A stretch of 64,000 nt of DNA from Oscillatoria sp. HE19RPO (GTDB lineage: Bacteria > Cyanobacteriota > Cyanobacteriia > Cyanobacteriales > Laspinemataceae): assembly GCF_024220515.1 (NCBI RefSeq), contig NZ_JAMXOT010000104.1, forward strand, positions 1-64,000, in the 5' to 3' direction. A model generated the notes under the pieces. The model ran no database searches, was not told the origin of the DNA, and worked only from the letters and a program-made list of their open reading frames with translations. The position numbers and the translations under genes were made by a program. Shown here piece by piece: positions 1-8,031 of this stretch (the stretch's first letter is position 1; the number at the start of each line of letters is the position of its first letter).

Positions 1-2175
1 GGCAACAGCGACACCGGAACCTTAGTCAAAAACCTGACATTACCCGGTGCCAGCGACGGCATTTGGAGTCAAGGAGATGGTAATTACTATGTGGGGATGG
101 TTGTTGACCGCTACAACCAAGTTAGCGAAACCAACGAAACTAACAACAGTAGCAACCGCCATTTAGGTGATTACGATGCCGTGTACATGAGCGTTCCCAA
201 GTCCACCATTAACATCAGTAATTACGATATCTATGCGATGGAAGGTGTCCACCAAGGTTCCATTCAAGTAACTCGCAGTGGTGGAAACAACAGCCAGAGT
301 GAACGGGTGTACTACAGCATCAGCGGCAGTGCCAGCAATGGCAATGACTACACCTACCTCCCTGGTTACATCGATATCCCGGCTGGCTCAACGACAGCTT
401 ACATCACCGTCCGTCCGAATAATGACAGCGACTACGAAGGGACGGAAGACGTGCGCGTCAATCTGCAATCGAATTCCAACTACAATGCGGGAAGCAGTAC
501 CAGTGGGTCTGTGTACATCTACGACGACGATCCTCAACCCAAGTCCACCATCAATCTGTACAGCAACGACACCTACGGGTACGAACGCAACGCTGGTGAA
601 ACCCCCGACGATGCTAAGTTCTATGTCTATCGCACGGATGGGGACAACAGTAAAGCGGAAACGGTTTACTACTCAGTCAGTGGCAGTGCGACTAACGGCA
701 GTGACTACAGCTATCTTTCCGGCTATGTGACGATTCCAGCCGGTTCGAGTTTCGCTTACATCCCTGTAGATATCACCAATGACAGCAGTTATGAGGGAAC
801 CGAGCAAGTTCAACTGACCTTAAACAGCAACAGCAACTATCTTGTTGGCAGCAACACCACTCGCACTGTCACCATATACGACAACGATACCGCACCATCT
901 ACCATCAATCTGTACAGCAACGACACCTCGGGTTGGGAACGCAACGCGGGTGAAACTCCCAACGATGCTCAGTTCTATGTCTATCGCACGGGTGGGGACA
1001 ACAGCCAAGCGGAAACTGTGTACTACTCCGTCAGTGGCAGTGCGACTAACGGCAGTGACTACAGCTATCTTTCCGGCTATGTGACGATTCCAGCCGGTTG
1101 GAGTTATGCTTACATCCCTGTAGATATCACCAATGACAGCATCTATGAGGGAACCGAGCAAGTTCAACTGACCTTAAACAGCAACAGCAACTATCTTGTT
1201 GGCAGCAACACCACTCGTACTGTCACCATCTACGACAACGATGTTGCCAAATCCACCATCAGCATTAACAGTTACGACACCTATGCCAGTGAAGATGGTA
1301 ACTCCGGTTACGTGCAAGTGAGCCGCAGTGGTGGAAACAACAGCCAGAGTGAACGGGTTTACTACAGCATCAGTGGCAGTGCGACTAAAGGCAGTGACTA
1401 CAGCTACCTGAATAGCTACATCGACATTCCTGCTGGGTCAACCACGGCTTACATTCCCATTAATCCAATTAATGACAGTATCTACGAGGGAACCGAAACC
1501 GTTAGCATTAACCTGCAATCCAGTTCTGCCTACAATAGTGGCAGCAGTACCAGTGGCATGGTTTACATCTACGACAACGACCCAAACATTTCAAATATTT
1601 TAGTGTTTGACTCATCTATCGACAAACACCTTCAAACTGCTGTTAGTGGTTTGGGCAAGAGTTACCAATCATTCACTGATTCAAATACTTTTGACCAAGC
1701 AATTGCTAATGCCAATCCCAATACTACCCTCGTCCTGATATCTAGTCCGGGCTTGGCTTTATCAAACTGGAGTAACTTAACCAACTTTGTCAATGCGGGT
1801 GGCCGATCGCTATTGAGCTACTGGAATCTAGATGCCAACTCTTCTTTAGCAAGTACATTTGGAGCTTCTGTCACGTCAGATATGTTTTCTTCTCAGCCAA
1901 TCTACCAGTGGGGTGGCTCGACAATATTTGACGGGTTGGGAAGTTCTGTGGGCTTTTCACAAGATGTTTGGGGCGATAACGGCGATCGCTTACAACCTTT
2001 AGCGGGTAGTGCAGCTCTGGCAGGTTTCCAAAGTTACTCTGGCTACGGTCAGGCAGCGAGCGTTCTCGGAAATTCAGGTCGCACTATTGTCAATGGTTTC
2101 CTGTTTGACGATGTAACGGTTGACTCTCAAGCAGTTCAACTGGCTAAAAATCAAATTCAGCTATTGATGAAGTAG
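1..2175 (+). CDS. Calx-beta repeat secreted protein, 5' partial
   Basis: The frame is open from base 1 with no start, so this is the C-terminal part of a larger protein. The first ~55 residues look like the end of a CARDB domain (GNYYVGMVVDRYNQVSETNE). Four Calx-beta domains follow, each with the YxxxSGSAxxGxDYxYL core and ending in an acidic YDDD/YDND turn, at about nt 205-530, 540-890, 895-1245 and 1250-1580. A ~200-residue C-terminal domain of unclear family follows (ILVFDSSIDKHL...GGRSLLSYW), perhaps a GATase/ThuA-like fold. Calx-beta domains bind Ca2+ in surface and adhesion proteins (family knowledge). The PpiC, M50 and HlyD genes downstream suggest that this is an exported cargo (inference). 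Repeats 2 and 3 are near-identical in DNA, so the gene has expanded recently. Confidence 0.85.
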   Translation, partial: GNSDTGTLVKNLTLPGASDGIWSQGDGNYYVGMVVDRYNQVSETNETNNSSNRHLGDYDAVYMSVPKSTINISNYDIYAMEGVHQGSIQVTRSGGNNSQSERVYYSISGSASNGNDYTYLPGYIDIPAGSTTAYITVRPNNDSDYEGTEDVRVNLQSNSNYNAGSSTSGSVYIYDDDPQPKSTINLYSNDTYGYERNAGETPDDAKFYVYRTDGDNSKAETVYYSVSGSATNGSDYSYLSGYVTIPAGSSFAYIPVDITNDSSYEGTEQVQLTLNSNSNYLVGSNTTRTVTIYDNDTAPSTINLYSNDTSGWERNAGETPNDAQFYVYRTGGDNSQAETVYYSVSGSATNGSDYSYLSGYVTIPAGWSYAYIPVDITNDSIYEGTEQVQLTLNSNSNYLVGSNTTRTVTIYDNDVAKSTISINSYDTYASEDGNSGYVQVSRSGGNNSQSERVYYSISGSATKGSDYSYLNSYIDIPAGSTTAYIPINPINDSIYEGTETVSINLQSSSAYNSGSSTSGMVYIYDNDPNISNILVFDSSIDKHLQTAVSGLGKSYQSFTDSNTFDQAIANANPNTTLVLISSPGLALSNWSNLTNFVNAGGRSLLSYWNLDANSSLASTFGASVTSDMFSSQPIYQWGGSTIFDGLGSSVGFSQDVWGDNGDRLQPLAGSAALAGFQSYSGYGQAASVLGNSGRTIVNGFLFDDVTVDSQAVQLAKNQIQLLMK
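547..1254 (+). repeat. 354-bp in-gene tandem duplication
   Basis: Two adjacent 354-bp units (547-900 and 901-1254), each encoding one 118-residue Calx-beta module, are almost identical in nucleotide sequence, including synonymous positions. For example, the stretch from ACTAACGGCAGTGACTACAG onwards occurs at 691 and 1045. The modules before and after are clearly more diverged. This points to a recent unequal crossover or slippage, or to gene conversion. Confidence 0.8.
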
Positions 2176-2209
2176 TTCGGTTTATCGGTTGTTTAATTTA
2201 GGCAATCTA

Positions 2210-2250
2210 GGCGATTGCTCTTCTGAAATCTGACAGGCAATCGCCTTTTC
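2210..2250 (+). terminator. Hairpin terminator or attenuator after the Calx-beta gene
   Basis: A 9-bp stem, GGCGATTGC (2210-2218) with GCAATCGCC (2237-2245), is followed at once by TTTTCTC. It lies between the cargo-like gene and ppiC, only 23 bases before the ppiC ATG. It may end most cargo transcripts and let a fraction read into the export genes. Confidence 0.6.
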
Positions 2251-2272
2251 TCAAACATAAGGAAGCATCAAC

Positions 2273-3037
2273 ATGGAACCGACAAAAGCACCCTTTCTCA
2301 AAGTTAACGAAGATTCTATTTCTCTTGGTGAGGCTATAGATTATCTCAAGGCAGCCGGTGGCTACCATCGGATGATGACAGATATCATGCGACAATACTT
2401 GCTGCAAAAAGAACTGGAACAGCGAACTGATATTAAGTTTAGTGATTTTCAAGTCGATCAAGCGGTGATGGATTTTCGAGTCGCCAATAATTTAGCCGAT
2501 CCTAAACTGTTTCAAAATTGGATGCAAGTTAATGGAGTTAAGTACGATGAGTTTCGCAAAAATATTGCCTTTGGTTTCAAGGTAGAACAATTGAAAACTG
2601 AGGTAACAGAACCTAAGTTGGCAGAATATTTCCTAGAGCGGAAACCTCTGCTTGATCGCGTTATTCTGTCTCGCTTGATTGTCAAAGACCAAGAAATCGC
2701 CGAAAACCTGAAAGCAAAAATATTGGACGATCACGCTCAATTTGAATCATTAGTCCGCGCCTATTCTATCACGGACGATCGCGCAGCCAATGGCATGATG
2801 GGTGCAGTACCCAAAGGTACAATGCCGGATATTATGAAAACGGCGATCGATTTAGCGAATCCTGGAGAGGTAGTGGGACCGCTCAAAATTGATGATCGTT
2901 ATTGTTTATTCCGAGTTGAACAATTTATTCCAGCTTCTTTAGAAGAACAACCTCTCAAACATGAACTTAAAAATCAACTTTTTGAGCGATGGGTACAAGA
3001 AAAACTCCAATCTTTCGAGATTCGTTTGGAAGTCTAG
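2273..3037 (+). CDS. PpiC/parvulin-type peptidyl-prolyl isomerase
   Basis: A 254-residue protein whose C-terminal half matches the rotamase (parvulin) fold: LSRLIVKDQEIAENL at about residue 133, then FESLVRAYSITDD and NPGEVVGPLKIDDRYCLFRV. The N-terminal half is a SurA-like helical chaperone region (DIMRQYLLQKELEQRTDI). There is no signal peptide or membrane segment, so it may work in the cytoplasm or be exported without a classical signal. In cyanobacteria such proteins are often encoded beside type I secretion genes, where they probably assist substrate folding (family knowledge). The gene starts 23 bases after a terminator-like hairpin and is followed by the M50 and HlyD genes on the same strand. 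The fold is fairly certain; the substrate is inferred. Confidence 0.85.
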   Translation: MEPTKAPFLKVNEDSISLGEAIDYLKAAGGYHRMMTDIMRQYLLQKELEQRTDIKFSDFQVDQAVMDFRVANNLADPKLFQNWMQVNGVKYDEFRKNIAFGFKVEQLKTEVTEPKLAEYFLERKPLLDRVILSRLIVKDQEIAENLKAKILDDHAQFESLVRAYSITDDRAANGMMGAVPKGTMPDIMKTAIDLANPGEVVGPLKIDDRYCLFRVEQFIPASLEEQPLKHELKNQLFERWVQEKLQSFEIRLEV

Positions 3038-3224
3038 AATCTGATGGGTTGAGATGTCCACGCGCAATCCCACATAATCTATCGAAATTGGCCACCACTG
3101 TCTGTAAAGTTTTGCCCTAAAATTGTTCATAAGGCATAATTCACTGGGATTACTCCTAATAAAGAAATAGAACCGTAACCCACTGGATGAACCCCTAGAC
3201 CCTCTCACCCCGGATGCGATCGCC

Positions 3225-4973
3225 ATGAACCCTCAACCCCTCAATCCTCAAAACCACTATGATCCCTGGATTTGTCCGAATCTCGGCACTTACTGGCAAT
3301 TGGCTAAGGTGCGAGGTTCGGATAGGGTGGTGCTAAAGTCGCGCCAAGGGGAGGGTCAATTTACGTTTTCCCCGATGGAAGGATTTGTTTTACAGCATTT
3401 CACGGGGAAGTTGGCGATCGCCCAAATCCAGCGGCGTTGTCAGCAGCAATTTGGCGAGTCAGTTTCTCCCTCTTTTGTTTGGGAAGTCCTGCAAAAATTG
3501 ATTGAATTGGGTATTCTAGCGGCTGAGGATGAGACGGCTATGGATTGGATTTGTCCAGATTTAACTCCTTACTGGACTCTATCTCCTCTCCCTGATTCTG
3601 ACCAAATTCTGCTCAAAGCTATTGAAGGCAATCTTCGCGTGATTTTTTCGGCGGTTGAAGGATATGCTTTAAACTATTTTACGGGAAAACATACCGTTTT
3701 TGAGATTCAAACTCGCTGTGAGCAGCAGTTTCCTGGGGAAATTTCTGCTGATTTTATCCCGGATTTGATACAAAAGTTGATTGATTTACAGATTTTAGCA
3801 CGGGATGATTCAGAGCAAGAGGTTGAGCCGTCTGATGCTGAAAAAACTGTGGGCGATCGCCCTAAAAATTCTCCAGGTTTGAAAGCGTCTGTTCACTGGA
3901 TTAATCATCCAGATGGATATTGGATTCTTCGCAATCCGGAGGATTTTACTTTTTTACAGTTGAGTGATTCAGATAAGGTGATTATCGACCAACTGGGACG
4001 GCGATCGCCTTCTTCAATTATTGAAGAATTCTGTATTACTCCCCAAGAGTTAAAAAATCTCCTGCGACTGTTGACGACATCCGCCATGTTGGAAGGAACG
4101 ACGTTGCCAACTCCTCCTCGCGGCAAATTTAACCCGATGCAGTTGCTTTATTTTCGGATTCCTTTATTCAATCCCGACCCTTGGCTGACTCGACATATTG
4201 ATGGAATTCGCTGGATTTGGACGAAGCCCTTTGCGGTGATTTTATTCCTGTGTTTATTTGCTTCTGCTGTCTTGGGAATTCGTCAGCGAGAAATCATTGT
4301 TTATACGGGACAGCAACTCATGGAAGCCAATGGACCCGCTTTAATTATTCCTTTTGCTCTGCTGTCAATGCTGGTGGTTGCTTTTCATGAATTGGGTCAT
4401 GCGTTTACGTTAAAAAACTTTGGCGGGGTGGTTCCAAATATGGGATTGCTGCTGATGATGTTTATGCCTGCGGCTTATACGAATACGACGGATTCTTACT
4501 GTTTACCTCGATTTAAGCGGGTGTTAGTTGTGGGGGCGGGTTTGTTGGTCCAATTTGCAATTTGGGCCGGTGCTTTGTGGTTTTGGAATTGGACTCATGC
4601 CGGGAGTTGGCTACATACTGCGAGTTATTTATTGATGGTGGCGGCTTTAGTCACGGTGGCGATTAATTTCAATCCGATGGCTAAGTTTGATGGCTATTAT
4701 CTGGCAGTGGCATTGACGGGAATTAACAATCTCAGAACGCGCTCTTTTGCTTTATATGGGAATTTTCTGCGCGGGAAACCGTTACGAGAAAAAGCATCGG
4801 ATATTTTAATTTTAGCGATTTATGCCCCTTTGAGTTTGGCCTATATCTATTTTGTTTTTGGATTTTTATTTTTCAGGATTGCTGATTGGAGTTTAACTAA
4901 AATTCCGATGACGGCTCTTTTGATTTTAACACTTTGGTTGATTTATTTTTTCTTTCCTACCAAGAAAAGTTGA
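3225..4973 (+). CDS. Tandem PqqD-like domains fused to a membrane M50 zinc protease
   Basis: A 582-residue protein. Residues ~8-95 and ~105-190 are two copies of one domain (WICPxLxxYWxL ... FTGKxxxxxIQxRCxQQF ... LQKLIELGIL), and a weaker third copy spans ~225-300. They resemble PqqD/RRE winged helices, which bind peptide leaders. From ~330 onwards there are about six membrane segments with the site-2 protease motifs: FHELGHAF (zinc ligands near residues 389 and 393) and NPMAKFDGYY (third ligand Asp near 488), so the enzyme is probably active. It sits between PpiC and HlyD genes, 33 bases before the latter. It probably binds and cleaves, or guides, an exported polypeptide (inference). Peptide zinc metalloprotease proteins of this kind occur in RiPP/Nif11-type and type I export clusters. 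Confidence 0.85.
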   Translation: MNPQPLNPQNHYDPWICPNLGTYWQLAKVRGSDRVVLKSRQGEGQFTFSPMEGFVLQHFTGKLAIAQIQRRCQQQFGESVSPSFVWEVLQKLIELGILAAEDETAMDWICPDLTPYWTLSPLPDSDQILLKAIEGNLRVIFSAVEGYALNYFTGKHTVFEIQTRCEQQFPGEISADFIPDLIQKLIDLQILARDDSEQEVEPSDAEKTVGDRPKNSPGLKASVHWINHPDGYWILRNPEDFTFLQLSDSDKVIIDQLGRRSPSSIIEEFCITPQELKNLLRLLTTSAMLEGTTLPTPPRGKFNPMQLLYFRIPLFNPDPWLTRHIDGIRWIWTKPFAVILFLCLFASAVLGIRQREIIVYTGQQLMEANGPALIIPFALLSMLVVAFHELGHAFTLKNFGGVVPNMGLLLMMFMPAAYTNTTDSYCLPRFKRVLVVGAGLLVQFAIWAGALWFWNWTHAGSWLHTASYLLMVAALVTVAINFNPMAKFDGYYLAVALTGINNLRTRSFALYGNFLRGKPLREKASDILILAIYAPLSLAYIYFVFGFLFFRIADWSLTKIPMTALLILTLWLIYFFFPTKKS

Positions 4974-5006
4974 ATTGTTAACTTTCTATTCAGGGCATTG
5001 ACTGTT

Positions 5007-6587
5007 ATGAGTTCTAATCCGAATCAACCCCAAAAGTCTCCGCTGAAAGTGGTACCACCGAAATCGTTGGTTCAACCCCCTATCCCACCGACGGTGCCAG
5101 CTTCGCCGACTCCTGAAGCGGTTCCTCCGGCAAAACCACCGGCTGCTTCTCCCTTTTATCGGAAGGGGTTAATGCTGCTGTTTTTATTGGTGGGTGGGGT
5201 GGCGATCGCCCAAATTCCCATCGCTAATCATGTTACAGGAGCCGGAACAATTACCTCTCGCAGTTATGAACGTCACCATGTTACGACTTCAGTAGCGGGT
5301 ACGGTTAATCTGAAAGTTAAGAGTAATGGATTGGTTACCGAAGGGGATATTGTTGCGGAAGTTTATAGTGCAGAAATAGAACAGCAAATTGCTTCGGCAG
5401 AACAGAGTTTACAACAAGCAACTTCAGCCCTTGATGACGCCAAAAGTCGGGCGAAAATGGGGGAGATGCAATTATTGAAGGCGAAACAGGATGTGGCGAT
5501 CGCCCGCAGTCGCGCCGAGAAAGAACAAGCGGAGTTTGAAGCAATTGTCTCGGGAAACAATTCACCGCAAATTCGGCAGCTAGAAGCAGAAATTAACAGT
5601 ATTGAAAGTGAAATAGCTGGGGCGATAAATAATCAGCTAGGCATTGAAGAGCAGATTACGGGAATTCACCATGAAATTGCGGCATTAGAAGTAGATTCGA
5701 CAAGTTATCAGGAAAATTTACAAATTCTCCAATCGGAGATCCAAAAATATCAAGAAATTCTTATGGAAGGGGCGTTAGCCCAGAATGAGTTTAATAAATC
5801 TCAGAAGGAAGAAAATATCCTGAAAGCTCAGATTAACCAACAAATCAGTCAAATAGAGGTGAAGCGCCAGCAAATCCGCCAATATGAAAGCGAAATCCGT
5901 CAAAGAGAAAATTTGATTGAGCAGAAACAGGGATTAATTGCAGCTAAATATGCACAGATTGAAGAACTTAAAAATCAAGTAGAAGAGTTGCGAGATGAGC
6001 GAGCCAATGAGTTGGAGCAGCAGTTAGTATTACAACGTTCTGTGGAAACAGAAGTGGAATCGGCAGTATTACAGATTAAGAATGAATCGGAAAGGGTAGC
6101 TCAGGCAGAAGCGGAACTCGCCCGATTGCGCGATCGCCAACAGGATTTGATTCTAAAATCTAAAATCACAGGAACCGTGGTGACGGCTGATTTAGACCTA
6201 GTGGATCAAGCTCCGGTACAAATGGGTCAAGAACTGATGGAAATTGTTAATTTATCCCAGCTTACTGCCACGGTAGAAGTTTCTCAAGAAGATGGGAATT
6301 TGGTCAAGCCGAATCAATTTGTAACTTTTAAAGTTCGCGACCCTTATAGTCCGAGTTACCGGGCAACAGTTCAAGATATTTTACCGAAAATCGTCTTGGA
6401 TCAGTCCGGGAGTAATCCGATGTTGACTTTGACCATTTTAATTGATAATCACGACCAGAGTTTACGACCTGGAAGTGAAGGATTTGCTCATATTGAAACG
6501 GGACAGATGCGAATTTATCAAAAAGCTCAACATGAATTAAATAAGTTGTTTAATTTGGATAAATATTTTGTAGGATTTTCTAAATAA
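5007..6587 (+). CDS. HlyD-family membrane fusion protein
   Basis: This is a periplasmic adaptor of type I secretion or efflux systems. A Pro-rich cytoplasmic tail (about residues 1-50) is followed by one transmembrane helix (GLMLLFLLVGGVAIAQIPI). A lipoyl half-motif comes next (GTVNLKVKSNGLVTEGDIVAEV), then a long coiled coil of about 270 residues rich in Q, E and K. The second lipoyl half (LILKSKITGTVVTADLDLV) and the beta-barrel domain (LTATVEVSQEDGNLVKPNQF) complete the protein. I chose ATG 5007; an in-frame TTG at 4998 has no better ribosome site. The gene is 33 bases downstream of the M50 gene and is the last of the operon. No ABC ATPase or TolC is visible in the window, so the partners must be upstream or elsewhere. 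Confidence 0.92.
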   Translation: MSSNPNQPQKSPLKVVPPKSLVQPPIPPTVPASPTPEAVPPAKPPAASPFYRKGLMLLFLLVGGVAIAQIPIANHVTGAGTITSRSYERHHVTTSVAGTVNLKVKSNGLVTEGDIVAEVYSAEIEQQIASAEQSLQQATSALDDAKSRAKMGEMQLLKAKQDVAIARSRAEKEQAEFEAIVSGNNSPQIRQLEAEINSIESEIAGAINNQLGIEEQITGIHHEIAALEVDSTSYQENLQILQSEIQKYQEILMEGALAQNEFNKSQKEENILKAQINQQISQIEVKRQQIRQYESEIRQRENLIEQKQGLIAAKYAQIEELKNQVEELRDERANELEQQLVLQRSVETEVESAVLQIKNESERVAQAEAELARLRDRQQDLILKSKITGTVVTADLDLVDQAPVQMGQELMEIVNLSQLTATVEVSQEDGNLVKPNQFVTFKVRDPYSPSYRATVQDILPKIVLDQSGSNPMLTLTILIDNHDQSLRPGSEGFAHIETGQMRIYQKAQHELNKLFNLDKYFVGFSK

Positions 6588-6771
6588 TTAGGGGAAACAG
6601 GAGCAGGGATTATCCAGCTAGAGTCTGGGCAGGGCAGGGTCATGAGAAAGCCTGTTTTTAGAAACCCAAATGACAAGGAAATAGGGGTTTATAGAAGAGA
6701 GGGTAGAGGCAATGCGATCGCCTCGGGATGGCCCCTACCCGCTAAGGTTGACCTAAAATGCCGGGTTCTAA

Positions 6772-7593
6772 TTACTGTGGATCGCGGATGGAGGTTTGCT
6801 CCTGCTCCCAATTGAGTAAAGGGGCCTGAGCCACTTCTGCGAGATTGACGGCTTCTAGGAGCGCATCCCATTTTTGCCGTAAAAACGGGTCGTTGGGGTT
6901 TTCCTGGAGGAGTTGCGCCAGGGTGCCGATCGCGTCAAACCACAACAGTTCCCGCTCGTAGACGGCAAGGCGATCGCGGGAGGTGAGTGGTTCGAGTTCC
7001 TGAGTCAACGTCGGTGAGGGTTCAATCCGTTCGATCCAACCCCCGAGGGATAAAACCGAGGGGTCTGTTGCTTTCGGATTACAAATCAGTGAGAAGTACC
7101 AACTATAAAATTGATTGACTTGCAAGGGAGGCAGATTCTCGTCATCGGGTAGGGTCAGGGCGACGGTTCCCCCGGCAGTGGGTACAGGAACTCTCTGCTG
7201 ATAAATTTCTTGGACATTTTCTGGGTCCGATTCATCTACCAGGAGAAATTCCATCTCAATTTGCTCCGGACTGGTCCCATCAATTTTGGGGACGTAAAAC
7301 AAGAAGGTAGGGGTATTCGAGAGGGTCAGTCCTAGGTTATTCTCGGGGACTAGGGCAATCATGCCCGATGCACTCTTCGGACAGGTCCCCCGAGTTCCGC
7401 CACCAATTCGTCGTCCCGGTGCACCTTCGGGGGTCTCAAATACGTTCCAATCCGTGGGTAACTCATTTTGGGCGATCGCCCGGGAGACAGAATCAGGGGT
7501 TGCAGGTTGGGTCAAACCGGCACTCCCACCGAATCCAACAGAGAATGCCATTGATAGAGAAATTAAGGCAAGAGAAGACTTTCTTAAAATCAT
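6772..7593 (-). CDS. DUF928 family exported protein
   Basis: A 273-residue protein with an N-terminal signal peptide (KSSLALISLSMAFSVGFGGSAG). The body matches the cyanobacterial DUF928 family: GAPGRRIGGGTRG, a middle beta-rich domain with FYSWYFSLICNPKATDPSV (the family's conserved central block), and a helical C-terminus with YERELLWFDAIGTLAQLL. The family is frequent beside CHAT/TPR proteins in cyanobacteria; its function is unknown. It converges with the HlyD gene and diverges from the transglutaminase gene. Cell-envelope or periplasmic location is inferred from the signal peptide. Confidence 0.85.
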   Translation of the reverse strand: MILRKSSLALISLSMAFSVGFGGSAGLTQPATPDSVSRAIAQNELPTDWNVFETPEGAPGRRIGGGTRGTCPKSASGMIALVPENNLGLTLSNTPTFLFYVPKIDGTSPEQIEMEFLLVDESDPENVQEIYQQRVPVPTAGGTVALTLPDDENLPPLQVNQFYSWYFSLICNPKATDPSVLSLGGWIERIEPSPTLTQELEPLTSRDRLAVYERELLWFDAIGTLAQLLQENPNDPFLRQKWDALLEAVNLAEVAQAPLLNWEQEQTSIRDPQ

Positions 7594-8031
7594 AATAGAG
7601 GGGCCTTGTGGTGAATTTAGATCGTAAAAGTAGGCGGAATAACGAGATGGACCCGGCCTACCGAGAGGGAACCGCTCTCTCTGAACACATTGAATCCCAC
7701 TAAAATTGCTAAATTAGCAACCGTGCACCCCAAACCGTAGCGATCGCGGGGTTCTTTACCCCCACTCCTGCGGTTTCCCAAGGATTTGCACCCTTCAAGA
7801 GACATCACCCTGCTCTTAATATGGGGTGGCGATTGCGGATTCACTCCGATCGCCGGTTTAAACCTTTCGATAAGTGTTTAAATCCATCATAACCGCTCTC
7901 AACCCCAGGGCACACTTTCAGTCTCTTGCGGGAGACAAGTTCACGCAGACTTGCGAAAGCGACTGCCATGACTCTACCGCCAGTTATCCGTTGATCTTTT
8001 ATCCCTTTTAGCACCCTTAGATTAGTTTTCT
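7594..8031. other. Divergent intergenic region, no gene seen
   Basis: This 438-base gap separates the minus-strand DUF928 gene from the plus-strand transglutaminase gene and must hold both promoters. I see HIP1-like GCGATCGC sites but no convincing gene, RNA fold or clear -35/-10 pair. Confidence 0.5.

Noticed and set aside
278-730. 150-residue plus-strand ORF inside the Calx-beta gene
   Set aside because: A shadow frame with Thr/Pro/Arg bias, no ribosome site and no family pattern.
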